From Legionellaceae bacterium (GTDB lineage: Bacteria; Pseudomonadota; Gammaproteobacteria; Legionellales; Legionellaceae): a stretch of DNA of 13,175 nt. The translations under genes and the position numbers were made by a program. Positions 1 to 7,729 of this stretch are shown here, piece by piece (the stretch's first letter is position 1; every line of letters begins with the position of its first letter). The stretch covers positions 1-13,175 of the forward strand of contig JAHFRX010000021.1 of NCBI GenBank assembly GCA_023266075.1, given 5' to 3'. The notes beneath the pieces were generated by a model that saw nothing but the letters and a program-made list of their open reading frames with translations, ran no database searches and was not told the origin of the DNA.

Positions 1-1
1 A

Positions 2-355
2 GATAGGAGTTCTTGCCAAATCGTTGCAGGTCTTTGTATTGGTGCGGATGATGCTTTTAAAAATACGCAGGGCTCGTGGCCGCTGTGGTTTAAAGTGAAT
101 GGTCAATCAGTGCCCTATGAGGTGCAGTATGGGGATATCGTGATTTTTCGTGGACACAGCGTAGCGCATTGGCGTGAGCCTTTTCGTGGTGAGTGGTTTA
201 TTTCAGCTATTTTTGGATTTGTGGAGCAAGAGGGTCCGTTCGCTTTTCAGAAATATGATCAACGTGCAGCTTTAGGTTTACCCCATGTCGGTATGTTTCG
301 TTGGACATGGGGTTGTTTGAAACATCGGCTTAAAGCTTGTCTTCAACAACGATAG
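2..355 (+). CDS. 2-oxoglutarate/Fe(II) oxygenase-like protein, C-terminal part (5' end outside window)
   Basis: The reading frame is open from the left edge to a TAG at 353-355, giving 117 visible residues; the true start lies upstream. The ATG-less 5' part reads on without a break, so this is a truncated view and not a small gene. The stretch GDIVIFRGHSVAHWREPF followed by GEWFISAIFGFVE resembles the end of the double-stranded beta-helix in 2OG-Fe(II) oxygenase-like proteins, where the His of HWR is the distal iron ligand and a nearby Arg would hold 2-oxoglutarate. The first iron-binding HxD lies outside the window, so activity and substrate cannot be judged. The last 26 bases overlap the 3' end of the convergent mrp gene. 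Family assignment rests on this one motif block; another cupin-fold protein is possible. Confidence 0.6.
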   Translation, partial: DRSSCQIVAGLCIGADDAFKNTQGSWPLWFKVNGQSVPYEVQYGDIVIFRGHSVAHWREPFRGEWFISAIFGFVEQEGPFAFQKYDQRAALGLPHVGMFRWTWGCLKHRLKACLQQR

Positions 356-1229
356 GTGGAAATCTGTCTGCATAATTGAGTGGTTGTGCATTGAGACTCA
401 GTGCAACGTTGAGTGCAAGCTGTGATATCTCTGTGGCCACCGGATGTGTATGAAGAGCAATAGGGTCACCAATATCCGCGTGTTGCCTAATCTCTTGATG
501 TAAAGGAAGTGTACCTAAGTGTGTTGTATGGTGTTGATTGGCCAGTATCGCCGCCCCGCCTTCACCAAATAAAGCCGCGGTATGCCCACAAGCCTCGCAA
601 ACATGACACGACATATTTTCGATGATGCCTAAAAGCGGGATATTGGTTTTTTCAAACATGGTTAATGCTTTATGAGCATCGTTTGTTGCAACTTGCTGTG
701 GTGTCGTGACGACAATAGCGCCAGACAGTGGAATTTTTTGCACGAGACTGAGTTGAATATCTCCTGTACCCGGGGGTAAATCGATAAAGAGATAATCCAA
801 ATCATCCCATGCTGTGATATCTAGCATTTGAATGAGTGCTTTGGCGAGCATAGGGCCACGCCAGATCAGTGTGTCATTGGTTTCGTCAGTTAAATAACCT
901 ATCGACATTGCCTGAATGCCATGCGCCATGATAGGCAAATATCGACCGTCGATAACGTCAACGGGCTTTATTTCGCCAAGCATTGTAGGGATACTTGGGC
1001 CATAAATATCTGCATCTAAAATCCCCACGCGTGCGCCAAGCCGTGCAAGACTTACTGCTAAATTGACCGCTAATGTAGATTTTCCTACACCACCTTTGCC
1101 CGAGCCGATAGCAATCGTATTTTTAACGCCTTTCAGTGAGCGGCCTGGAAGTTGCGTGCGGTGGGCTTGAATGTGAATTTGATGGAATTGTTCGCGCAAT
1201 GATGGTTGCATATAGCACTCATGTTTCAT
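330..1229 (-). CDS. mrp: Mrp/ApbC/NBP35-type iron-sulfur cluster carrier ATPase
   Basis: This 299-residue P-loop ATPase of the MinD/Mrp class is expected in the cytoplasm, where the family binds a bridging 4Fe-4S cluster at a dimer interface and passes it to apo-proteins. The deviant Walker A GSGKGGVGKST is at residues 42-52, the Walker A' region ILDADIYGPSIP at 70-81, and the switch II segment FIDLPPGTGD at 148-157. The cluster-binding CxxC is C211-E-A-C214 after ENMS, with an extra Cys at 208. The N-terminal MIP18/DUF59 domain of longer homologues is absent; only about 35 residues precede the ATPase core. It is the last gene of the minus-strand run, 37 bp after the helicase gene, and its end overlaps the oxygenase gene by 26 bp. 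The ATG at 1229 lacks a clear Shine-Dalgarno; Met7 (1211) is an alternative start. Confidence 0.95.
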   Translation of the reverse strand: MKHECYMQPSLREQFHQIHIQAHRTQLPGRSLKGVKNTIAIGSGKGGVGKSTLAVNLAVSLARLGARVGILDADIYGPSIPTMLGEIKPVDVIDGRYLPIMAHGIQAMSIGYLTDETNDTLIWRGPMLAKALIQMLDITAWDDLDYLFIDLPPGTGDIQLSLVQKIPLSGAIVVTTPQQVATNDAHKALTMFEKTNIPLLGIIENMSCHVCEACGHTAALFGEGGAAILANQHHTTHLGTLPLHQEIRQHADIGDPIALHTHPVATEISQLALNVALSLNAQPLNYADRFPPIVVEDKL

Positions 1230-1266
1230 AAAATCGCTATTTTAACATGGATAATGAGATTTGTGC

Positions 1267-4200
1267 TTAATGAATTTTCAGAAGACTAACCTCATGCTCA
1301 ACCCATGTTTCACTAGCGAGATAATATAAGCCACATCGAATAGGCATCGGATAAATGTGGCTTAAGTGTTTTGCATAAGCTTCAATTTGTTGCTGATGTT
1401 TGGGTGAGGGTTGACCGGTTTTAAAGTCGATGATCCAACGCGTGCCATGTTCTTCAAATGTCCTATCAATGATGCGTGTATATAGTGTCCCTTGCTCTTT
1501 CACCAATAGCGCATATTCGTTGTGCTCGTGAAGATGTGGCTGAATGATCCAGCGCCCAATTGGTGTGTGAAATAAAGGATAAAGATAAGTACGGATTTCT
1601 TGAAGCATGGCGTGCGTATCTATCACGCCTTGTTGTTTTAGTGAAAGATGTGCAAGATTCCAAGGGATCTCTGTAAAATGTTGTGGATGATAGGTGCAAA
1701 TCCATTGCAGTAGTGTATGTGTTGCAATGCCAATCAAGCGTGGTTCTACCGCTGTATTAACAAATTGCTTTGTTGATACAGCATTTGAATTTTCCGGTAT
1801 GAATGGATGTTGAGACGTATAGAAAGCGTCAGGTAAGCGTTGTGTGTTGACGGCTTTGATATCTTGAATATTATCAATTTGTGCTGTTTCAATGGTTTCA
1901 AAGTTTACGTGCTTGAGTAAATTTTTGAAGGTATTTGCAATGGTTGTATGCTGAAAATCAGAGAGATACAATCTACTCTTAGCGCGTGTAATGGCAACAT
2001 AAAGTAGCCGTTGTTGCTCATACAGTTCTTTTTCTTTATCTAATTTACTTAAATAGTCATACAAAGGACTGGTGTCTTCGTGTGTTGCTTTAAGTGGTGA
2101 AACTAAAATCAAATCGTCTGCTTCAGAAGGTAAAGTAAGCCATCGTAGTAAAGGTTGATGTATTTGCAGTGTTCTTGAGCTGAGGCCTGGTAACATGACA
2201 CAATCAAATTCTAAGCCTTTGGCTTTATGAATGGTCATAATATGTACGCGCGCGGCTTCTGCTTGTTTTGAATACAGTTCGTTAAATGCATTTTTAAATG
2301 TATCAGGGTCACTGAGTAAACCATCTTTTTCATATTGTTCGACTAAATTGAGATACTCGTGTAAATCGATTCGTTCGCGTGTGGTTAAAATAGCCTTGAG
2401 ATGCAGTGATTGAAGTGTGTTTAAAATCCATTGCGCAAGTGGTTGTTGTTGTCGATGTAGCAGCGCGTGAAAGATTATTTCATAACAAAATCGAGCACGT
2501 ATCTGACCTTCTTCACTCAGTTTCTGATATGTATCCTCGTGTGACAAGGCCTCAAAAAGAGAATGTTTTTGATTGATATGAGACAGTGTGAGGAGATCTT
2601 CTAAAGATAATCCACACCAAGGGCTACGTAAAAAAGATGCCCAAGCGAGATTTGATCCTGGCATTAATAAACATTGCGTTAACGACCACGCGTCTTGAAT
2701 ATGTGGTAATTGTGAAAGCCAATCAATATCAATCCCTTGATAAGGGATATTCGCTTCTCGTAGTGCTCGAATGATGGGTGAAAGTTGGCGACGTGATCGT
2801 ACTAAAATGGCAATATTGTCGTTAGGATATTGGGTCAATTCTTGCTGAATACAGGCTAAAAGATGTTGTGCTTCATTTTCTTTTGTGGAAAATTGTTGTG
2901 CGTTGATACAAGCGTTATGATGTTCCGGATGAACTGCTGTGGCAGGATGAAACATAATCGCACCTGTTTCTAAATCATTTTCCAGTGGGAAAATGTCTTG
3001 AAAATATTGATTAATCCATTGGACAAGCGAAGCGTTTGCCCGAAAATTGCACTCAAGCTGTAAAAATTTTAATTTAATCGGACCAATGCCTTGATGTTTT
3101 GCGCGTAAAAATAAACCAACCTCTGCACTCCTAAAACGATAAATTGATTGCATCGGATCGCCAACAACGAATATCGTTTTTCCTTCTTGAAATCCTTCGA
3201 CTAATTGGCTGATAAGCTCAAATTGTTGAATAGATGTGTCTTGAAACTCATCAATCAAAAGATGATGAATGCTATTATCTAAATACAGTGCGAGATCAGT
3301 GGGTGTATCGTTGATGGTTAATGCTTGATGTGCTGCTGCAGCGACGGCAGTAAAGTCAGTGCAATTGTGTTCTTTCCAGATCAGTTCTAAATGTGCTGTT
3401 AGGAGCGGTAGTAGCGCGAGTAATGCCTGTAACGTATGCCATGCTGATTCAGGATAAGTCGGCGAAGGCAACTGGCGTACGCGAAGTAGAGCTTCTAAAC
3501 ATTGTGGCAATTGTGACAGCGTTTCTAGTAAACCTTTGCTTTCTTCTTTGAGTGCAGTGTAGATATTTTTATCGCATGCATCTCGTCTCAGTCCTACGTG
3601 ATGGTCAAATGCTTTACGCCATGTGAGTTGTGATGTGAGGAGGAGTGAGCCTAATCCATGAGCGATGGCGGGGTTAAGTGTCTCCCATGTTTGCCATGTG
3701 GTGAGTATAAACCGTGGTGACGTTGGATTGTTTTCAATATTGGCGATTTGTCTTGCAAGTGTCATGAGTCGTGTGACCAAATGCTGGGGAACACTGGCTT
3801 TAAAGCGTTTAATCTCATGCGCTTCGATTGAAGAGAGCGCTTTTTCAAAATCGACTTTTCCTTGTTGTCGCGCCGTAAAAAGCTTACGTAGCCATTGCTC
3901 GCGTGTTTTGAGTTGGTCACTTAAAATTTGAATGACGTTGTCCTGACGGTTATCAAAATGTGTGAGTAAAGTCATCAGTGCGGGTTGATATGTCGCGTCT
4001 TCTAGCGCATGTTTAAAGCATGATCTCGCTGCTTTTTGATAGAAGAATAGTGGTTGATCGGTGATATTGGCATAAGGAATATTGCGCTCAAAAAGTGGCA
4101 TGGCGTGTGTGAGTGTTTGGCAGAGTGAATCGATGGTCGTGATGCGAAGTCGGTGTGGTAATGTGAGTAATTGCCATTGCTGGCGCGTGTTTTGTGCCAG

Positions 4201-4482
4201 TGCATCTTTTGCATAATGTGTTGTTTTTTGTTGATGAATGTTGACGGATGGCTCATCTCGTTGAGCACGTGTGAGTGCTAATAGAACACGTTCTCGCATT
4301 TCATGAGCGGCTTTTCTGGTGAAAGTGAGTGCCACAATTTGTTCAGGCTCTTGCACACGACTTAATAAACGTAAAAATCGTTGTGTGAGGACTTCTGTTT
4401 TACCTGAGCCTGCAGGTGCTTGCAGTAAACAGGATACGGTCGGGTCGGTGGCGTCAACGCGTGCTTTTTCATCGATGAGCAT
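1267..4482 (-). CDS. AddA/RecB-like UvrD-family helicase with C-terminal PD-(D/E)XK nuclease
   Basis: This 1071-residue protein has the layout of an AddA-type double-strand-break repair subunit: an SF1 ATP-dependent helicase followed by a RecB-family nuclease that resects DNA ends for RecA-dependent repair. Visible helicase motifs are Walker A APAGSGKT at residues 22-29, the Walker B/motif II DEFQDTS near 411, motif III GDPMQSIYRFR near 441, motif V TIHKAKGLEF near 750 and motif VI LLYVAITRAKSR near 826. The C-terminal nuclease keeps His922, Asp1006, Asp1019 and Lys1021 (in IIDFKTG) and a QxxxY motif at 1032-1036, so it looks catalytically intact. I chose ATG 4482 over the longer frame from 4527 because GGAAG lies just upstream and homologues begin close to this Met. 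It starts 13 bp after the TauE-like gene. No AddB-like partner is adjacent. addA is the likely name, but the family also contains single-chain relatives. Confidence 0.88.
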   Translation of the reverse strand: MLIDEKARVDATDPTVSCLLQAPAGSGKTEVLTQRFLRLLSRVQEPEQIVALTFTRKAAHEMRERVLLALTRAQRDEPSVNIHQQKTTHYAKDALAQNTRQQWQLLTLPHRLRITTIDSLCQTLTHAMPLFERNIPYANITDQPLFFYQKAARSCFKHALEDATYQPALMTLLTHFDNRQDNVIQILSDQLKTREQWLRKLFTARQQGKVDFEKALSSIEAHEIKRFKASVPQHLVTRLMTLARQIANIENNPTSPRFILTTWQTWETLNPAIAHGLGSLLLTSQLTWRKAFDHHVGLRRDACDKNIYTALKEESKGLLETLSQLPQCLEALLRVRQLPSPTYPESAWHTLQALLALLPLLTAHLELIWKEHNCTDFTAVAAAAHQALTINDTPTDLALYLDNSIHHLLIDEFQDTSIQQFELISQLVEGFQEGKTIFVVGDPMQSIYRFRSAEVGLFLRAKHQGIGPIKLKFLQLECNFRANASLVQWINQYFQDIFPLENDLETGAIMFHPATAVHPEHHNACINAQQFSTKENEAQHLLACIQQELTQYPNDNIAILVRSRRQLSPIIRALREANIPYQGIDIDWLSQLPHIQDAWSLTQCLLMPGSNLAWASFLRSPWCGLSLEDLLTLSHINQKHSLFEALSHEDTYQKLSEEGQIRARFCYEIIFHALLHRQQQPLAQWILNTLQSLHLKAILTTRERIDLHEYLNLVEQYEKDGLLSDPDTFKNAFNELYSKQAEAARVHIMTIHKAKGLEFDCVMLPGLSSRTLQIHQPLLRWLTLPSEADDLILVSPLKATHEDTSPLYDYLSKLDKEKELYEQQRLLYVAITRAKSRLYLSDFQHTTIANTFKNLLKHVNFETIETAQIDNIQDIKAVNTQRLPDAFYTSQHPFIPENSNAVSTKQFVNTAVEPRLIGIATHTLLQWICTYHPQHFTEIPWNLAHLSLKQQGVIDTHAMLQEIRTYLYPLFHTPIGRWIIQPHLHEHNEYALLVKEQGTLYTRIIDRTFEEHGTRWIIDFKTGQPSPKHQQQIEAYAKHLSHIYPMPIRCGLYYLASETWVEHEVSLLKIH

Positions 4483-4486
4483 GTGT

Positions 4487-4491
4487 CTTCC
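4487..4491 (-). promoter_or_regulatory. Ribosome binding site deciding the AddA-like start
   Basis: Read on the minus strand, GGAAG lies 4 nt before the ATG at 4482, partly within the 13-bp gap after the TauE-like stop codon. The alternative ATG at 4527 sits inside the upstream gene and would give an N-terminal extension of 15 residues. This site favours the shorter protein. Confidence 0.6.
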
Positions 4492-4495
4492 AAAG

Positions 4496-5299
4496 TTATT
4501 TAAGATGCAGTGCAACAAAGCCTGCAATACATAGTAAAAAACTGATATACAGTAAATTGAGTGTTTTATTCTCTATTTGATTACCGACTTTAGCACCGAC
4601 TCTCGCCGAAATGAGACAAAATGGCGTGAGGATAGCTGTTGCAAAGAGACTAACATAACCTAATGAGTAAGGTGCTAATCCCGATTGATGCCAGCCTGCA
4701 ATGATCATCGATATACTCCCTAAAATGCCGATGAAAACACCGGTGACGGAAGAGATAGCTATCGCTTTTTTGAATGGGTAGCAGTACCACGTAAAATAAG
4801 GCGTGGTCATTGTGCCGCCGCCGATGCCGAGTAGTACAGACAAAACACCAATGAGAAAGCCTGCGATGTAGTAAGACCCTCGTGAGATTGATTTTGCGCG
4901 TTGTTCTGGTGGATATTTTTTACTGAATAACATGTAGCCAGCACAACATAATAGATAGATGATAAAGATGATTTGAAGCATCGATGAGGATAACCGGTGA
5001 AAACCGAGACTTGTGAGTACTAAGCCAAGAAATACAGGTGGAATCCATTTTTTAAGGACCACAACATCAAGGTGTTGTAATTTATATTGCTCATAAGAGG
5101 CTGACAGTGTACTTGGGACAATAATGGCTAATGATGTTGCAACGGCCTGGTGCATCACTTGCGCCTCAGATGTGCCCAGTTTAGGCAATAAATAAAGAAA
5201 CATTGGAATGAGAAAGCTGCCTCCACCAATACCAAATAAGCCCGCAGTAAAGCCTGAAAAGAGGCCGCCTAAGACAAATAATCCAATGAGTATCAGCAT
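4496..5299 (-). CDS. TauE/SafE-family membrane permease (sulfite exporter family, substrate unknown)
   Basis: This 267-residue, strongly hydrophobic protein would sit in the inner membrane with about eight helices. The family transports small anions such as sulfite, sulfoacetate or other organosulfur compounds, but members with unknown substrates are common and nothing here fixes the cargo. The family's internal duplication is plain: GIGGGSFLIP at residues 23-32 in the first half and GIGGGTMTTP at 158-167 in the second, each at the end of a hydrophobic helix. Length is normal for the family. It starts only 2 bp after the fadD stop and ends 13 bp before the helicase gene, so it is probably co-transcribed and translationally coupled. 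No sulfur-metabolism gene is nearby, so the context does not suggest a substrate. Confidence 0.88.
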   Translation of the reverse strand: MLILIGLFVLGGLFSGFTAGLFGIGGGSFLIPMFLYLLPKLGTSEAQVMHQAVATSLAIIVPSTLSASYEQYKLQHLDVVVLKKWIPPVFLGLVLTSLGFHRLSSSMLQIIFIIYLLCCAGYMLFSKKYPPEQRAKSISRGSYYIAGFLIGVLSVLLGIGGGTMTTPYFTWYCYPFKKAIAISSVTGVFIGILGSISMIIAGWHQSGLAPYSLGYVSLFATAILTPFCLISARVGAKVGNQIENKTLNLLYISFLLCIAGFVALHLK

Positions 5300-5301
5300 G
5301 A

Positions 5302-6954
5302 TTATTTAAGCTCGCGGCGTAAAATTTTACCCACATTTGTTTTGGGTAATTCTTTGTAAAATTCAATCAACTTTGGAACTTTGTAAGCAGCTAAATGTTT
5401 ACGACAGTGCGCAATGACTTGAGTCTTTGTCAGTACGTCATCACGCTTGACAATACACGCCTTCACTTTTTCATCAACATCGCCTTGATGGACACCGACA
5501 ACACCAACCTCAAGAACGCCAGGTATCATGCTGATCACTTGTTCGACTTCATTGGGATAAACATTAAATCCCGAGACTAAAATCATATCTTTTTTTCTAT
5601 CGACAAGATAAACATATCCCTGTTCATCTATACGTGCGATATCTCCTGTTCTTAAAAATCGATCCTTCCAGAAGACCAAGTCTGTTTCATCTTGATGCTC
5701 CCAATAACCTGGCATCACTTGTGGACCTTTGACACACAGCTCGCCTGTTTCACCCAGCGGGACTTCAAAACCATTATCATCGCGAATCGAGACGTCTGTT
5801 GAAGGTAATGGTAAGCCAATACTGCCGTTATATGTTTCTAAATACATAGGATTAATGGTGACTGCAGGACTCGTTTCTGTGAGGCCATAGGCTTCGAGGA
5901 CGCGGGAATGTGTTTTCTCACGCCAAGCGAGGGCGACACTTTTTTGTAAGGCCATGCCACCCGATAATGAAAGCTTGAGTTTTGAAAAATCTATCTCATC
6001 AAAGAGTGGGTGGTGTATCAGGGCATTGAATAATGTATTCACGCCCGTGATAGCTGTGATTTTAAGATACCGAATTTCTTTGATAAATTGAATTAAGTCA
6101 CGTGGGTTGGTGATCAAGATATTTTCAGCACCAAATTTTAAAAAGGTTAAGCAATTGGCTGTTAAAGAAAAAATATGATAGAGCGGTAGTGCTGTGACAA
6201 TTTTATCTTCAGTGTTCATATGCAGTGGATCTATCCAGGCGGATGCTTGTAGTACGTTTGCAAGCAGGTTCCCGTGTGTAAGAATAGCACCTTTGGCTAT
6301 CCCTGTTGTGCCACCGGTATATTGGATAAATGCGGTGTCTTGTTGTGTGATGACTTCTTGTATTAAGCGTGCTTGTGACGGGACGAGTGCTTTTCGAAAG
6401 GGGATGGCATGTGGAAGCGAAAATTTTGGCACAAGACGTTTCACATATTTGACGATAGCATTGATAAAGAAGCGCTTGAAAAAAGGGAAAACATCGCCTA
6501 TTTCAGTCACAATGATATGTTTTAGATTGGGCAGTTTAGGGCGTGCCTCTTCAACCGTTTTCGCAAAATTAGTGAGAACAACGAGTGTGTTTGCTTGGCA
6601 GTCTAACAATTGATGGATAATTTCATCACAGGTATACAGAGGATTCGTATTCACGACAATGCATCCTGCACGTAAAATACCGAAAAGCGCGATAGGGTAT
6701 TGTAAAAGATTAGGGAGCATAATGGCGACACGATCGCCTTTTTTCAGACCTAAGCGTTGCAAATACAGTGCAAAAAGACGGCTATAATGGTCAAGCTCTT
6801 GATAGGTAACCGATACGCCAAAATTTGTATATGCTTTTTTTGTTGTATACAATCGGCAAGATTCCTCAAACAGATGGACCAATGAGCTATATTGATTGAG
6901 ATTGATCTCATAAGGAACACCTTCTTGATAGTGACTAAGCCACAGTTTATCCAC
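5302..6954 (-). CDS. fadD: Long-chain fatty acid-CoA ligase (acyl-CoA synthetase)
   Basis: This 550-residue adenylate-forming enzyme activates free fatty acids with ATP and CoA to acyl-CoA by way of an acyl-adenylate; FadD proteins act at the inner face of the membrane. The AMP-binding P-loop YTGGTTGIAKG is at residues 212-222, the adenine-binding YGLTETSP at 356-363, and RTGDIARIDEQGY at 435-447. The acyl-CoA synthetase signature follows as VDRKKDMILVSGFNVYPNEV, and the catalytic Lys is K543 in VGKILRR at the C-terminus. Length matches FadD. The start codon is GTG at 6954, preceded by AAGG seven bases upstream; no better ATG lies nearby. It is the first gene of the minus-strand operon and is divergent from minC, with a plausible promoter at 6988-7015. 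I see no match to the E. coli FadR operator. Confidence 0.93.
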   Translation of the reverse strand: MDKLWLSHYQEGVPYEINLNQYSSLVHLFEESCRLYTTKKAYTNFGVSVTYQELDHYSRLFALYLQRLGLKKGDRVAIMLPNLLQYPIALFGILRAGCIVVNTNPLYTCDEIIHQLLDCQANTLVVLTNFAKTVEEARPKLPNLKHIIVTEIGDVFPFFKRFFINAIVKYVKRLVPKFSLPHAIPFRKALVPSQARLIQEVITQQDTAFIQYTGGTTGIAKGAILTHGNLLANVLQASAWIDPLHMNTEDKIVTALPLYHIFSLTANCLTFLKFGAENILITNPRDLIQFIKEIRYLKITAITGVNTLFNALIHHPLFDEIDFSKLKLSLSGGMALQKSVALAWREKTHSRVLEAYGLTETSPAVTINPMYLETYNGSIGLPLPSTDVSIRDDNGFEVPLGETGELCVKGPQVMPGYWEHQDETDLVFWKDRFLRTGDIARIDEQGYVYLVDRKKDMILVSGFNVYPNEVEQVISMIPGVLEVGVVGVHQGDVDEKVKACIVKRDDVLTKTQVIAHCRKHLAAYKVPKLIEFYKELPKTNVGKILRRELK

Positions 6955-6983
6955 TTGTTGACCTTCTGTTACGGGTTTGTGCG

Positions 6984-6992
6984 TGCTAGTAT
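6984..6992 (+). promoter_or_regulatory. Possible extended -10 promoter for minC
   Basis: The plus strand reads TG-C-TAGTAT, an extended -10 shape, about 40 bp before the minC ATG. No convincing -35 box sits at the right distance. It overlaps the -10 of the divergent fadD promoter, so the two would compete for polymerase. The call is weak. Confidence 0.25.
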
Positions 6993-7015
6993 AAACAAAA
7001 ATACTGAAAAACCAA
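6988..7015 (-). promoter_or_regulatory. Putative sigma-70 promoter of the fadD operon
   Basis: On the minus strand TTGGTT (7010-7015) and TATACT (6988-6993) are separated by 16 bp, about 34 bp before the fadD GTG. The -10 box matches the consensus at five of six positions. A short inverted repeat, AGTAT at 6988-6992 and ATACT at 7001-7005, overlaps the -10 region; at five base pairs per arm it is too short to call an operator. Confidence 0.5.
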
Positions 7016-7033
7016 ATAAGGACACGCCTTAGG

Positions 7034-7729
7034 ATGACAACAGATAATCTATTGAAAACTCAAGCGTTTAAATTGAAAGGTCGTTTATTTACGTTTACAG
7101 TGCTGCAATTGCAGTCGGTGGTGTGTGAAGTTATTGTGAAACAATTGATAGAAATGGTTTCTCAAGCACCGAAATTGTTTGAAAACACACCGATTGTTCT
7201 TGATTGCTCCGCAATTGACAGTGATGCACTGGATTTATCTTCTCTTTGCCAAATGATTCGAGAGCTTGGTGTTGTCCCGATTGCAATTCAAGGAGGCAAT
7301 GCTTTTTTACAAACGTGCGCAAGAGCATTGGGTTTGGCGGTATTAAATGCTTCAGCAACGCATGATAAACCGTTAGAAACCAGTATCGATACTGTAACGA
7401 CATCTATCACGAAATCAAAACGAGTGAACAGCCCCATTCGCTCAGGTCAGCAAATTGTCAGTAAAGCGGCTGATTTGATTATTGCAGCATCAGTGAGTCA
7501 TGGTGCTGAGGTGTTATCTGAAGGTAATATTCATGTGTACGGTGCATTGCGTGGTAAAGCGCTAGCGGGCATGAATGGTGATCGAGATGCGCGTATTTTT
7601 TGCTTGTCACTCGATGCGGAGTTGGTGTCTATTGCAGGATTTTATCTTGTACGAGAAAGCTTGCATCCGGTAACCTCTCCTTGTCAAATCTATTTGCAAG
7701 ATGAGCAAATAAAAATCGATACGCTATGA
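7034..7729 (+). CDS. minC: Septum site-determining protein MinC
   Basis: This 231-residue inhibitor of FtsZ assembly acts near the cell poles with MinD at the membrane, so that division occurs at mid-cell. The N-terminal domain (about residues 10-105) would contact FtsZ. A Thr/Ser/Lys-rich linker covers about 107-132, and the C-terminal beta-helix dimerisation domain follows. The C-terminal domain carries RSGQ at 136-139, the motif MinD binds, and the family block GNIHVYGALRGKALAG at 164-179, ending in ARIFC and ELVSIAG. All diagnostic segments are intact and the length is normal. AAGGA at 7018-7022 is a plausible though distant ribosome site. minC usually lies next to minD and minE; here it heads a plus-strand operon with lpxH, whose ATG overlaps the minC stop as ATGA. 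minDE must be elsewhere if the system works. Confidence 0.96.
   Translation: MTTDNLLKTQAFKLKGRLFTFTVLQLQSVVCEVIVKQLIEMVSQAPKLFENTPIVLDCSAIDSDALDLSSLCQMIRELGVVPIAIQGGNAFLQTCARALGLAVLNASATHDKPLETSIDTVTTSITKSKRVNSPIRSGQQIVSKAADLIIAASVSHGAEVLSEGNIHVYGALRGKALAGMNGDRDARIFCLSLDAELVSIAGFYLVRESLHPVTSPCQIYLQDEQIKIDTL

Noticed and set aside
4483..4527. 15-residue N-terminal extension of the AddA-like protein from ATG 4527
   Set aside because: It starts inside the upstream permease gene, its residues do not fit the family, and the ATG at 4482 has its own GGAAG ribosome site.
6194..6613. 139-residue plus-strand open frame within fadD
   Set aside because: It lies wholly opposite conserved acyl-CoA ligase motifs, has no ribosome site and no recognisable domain.
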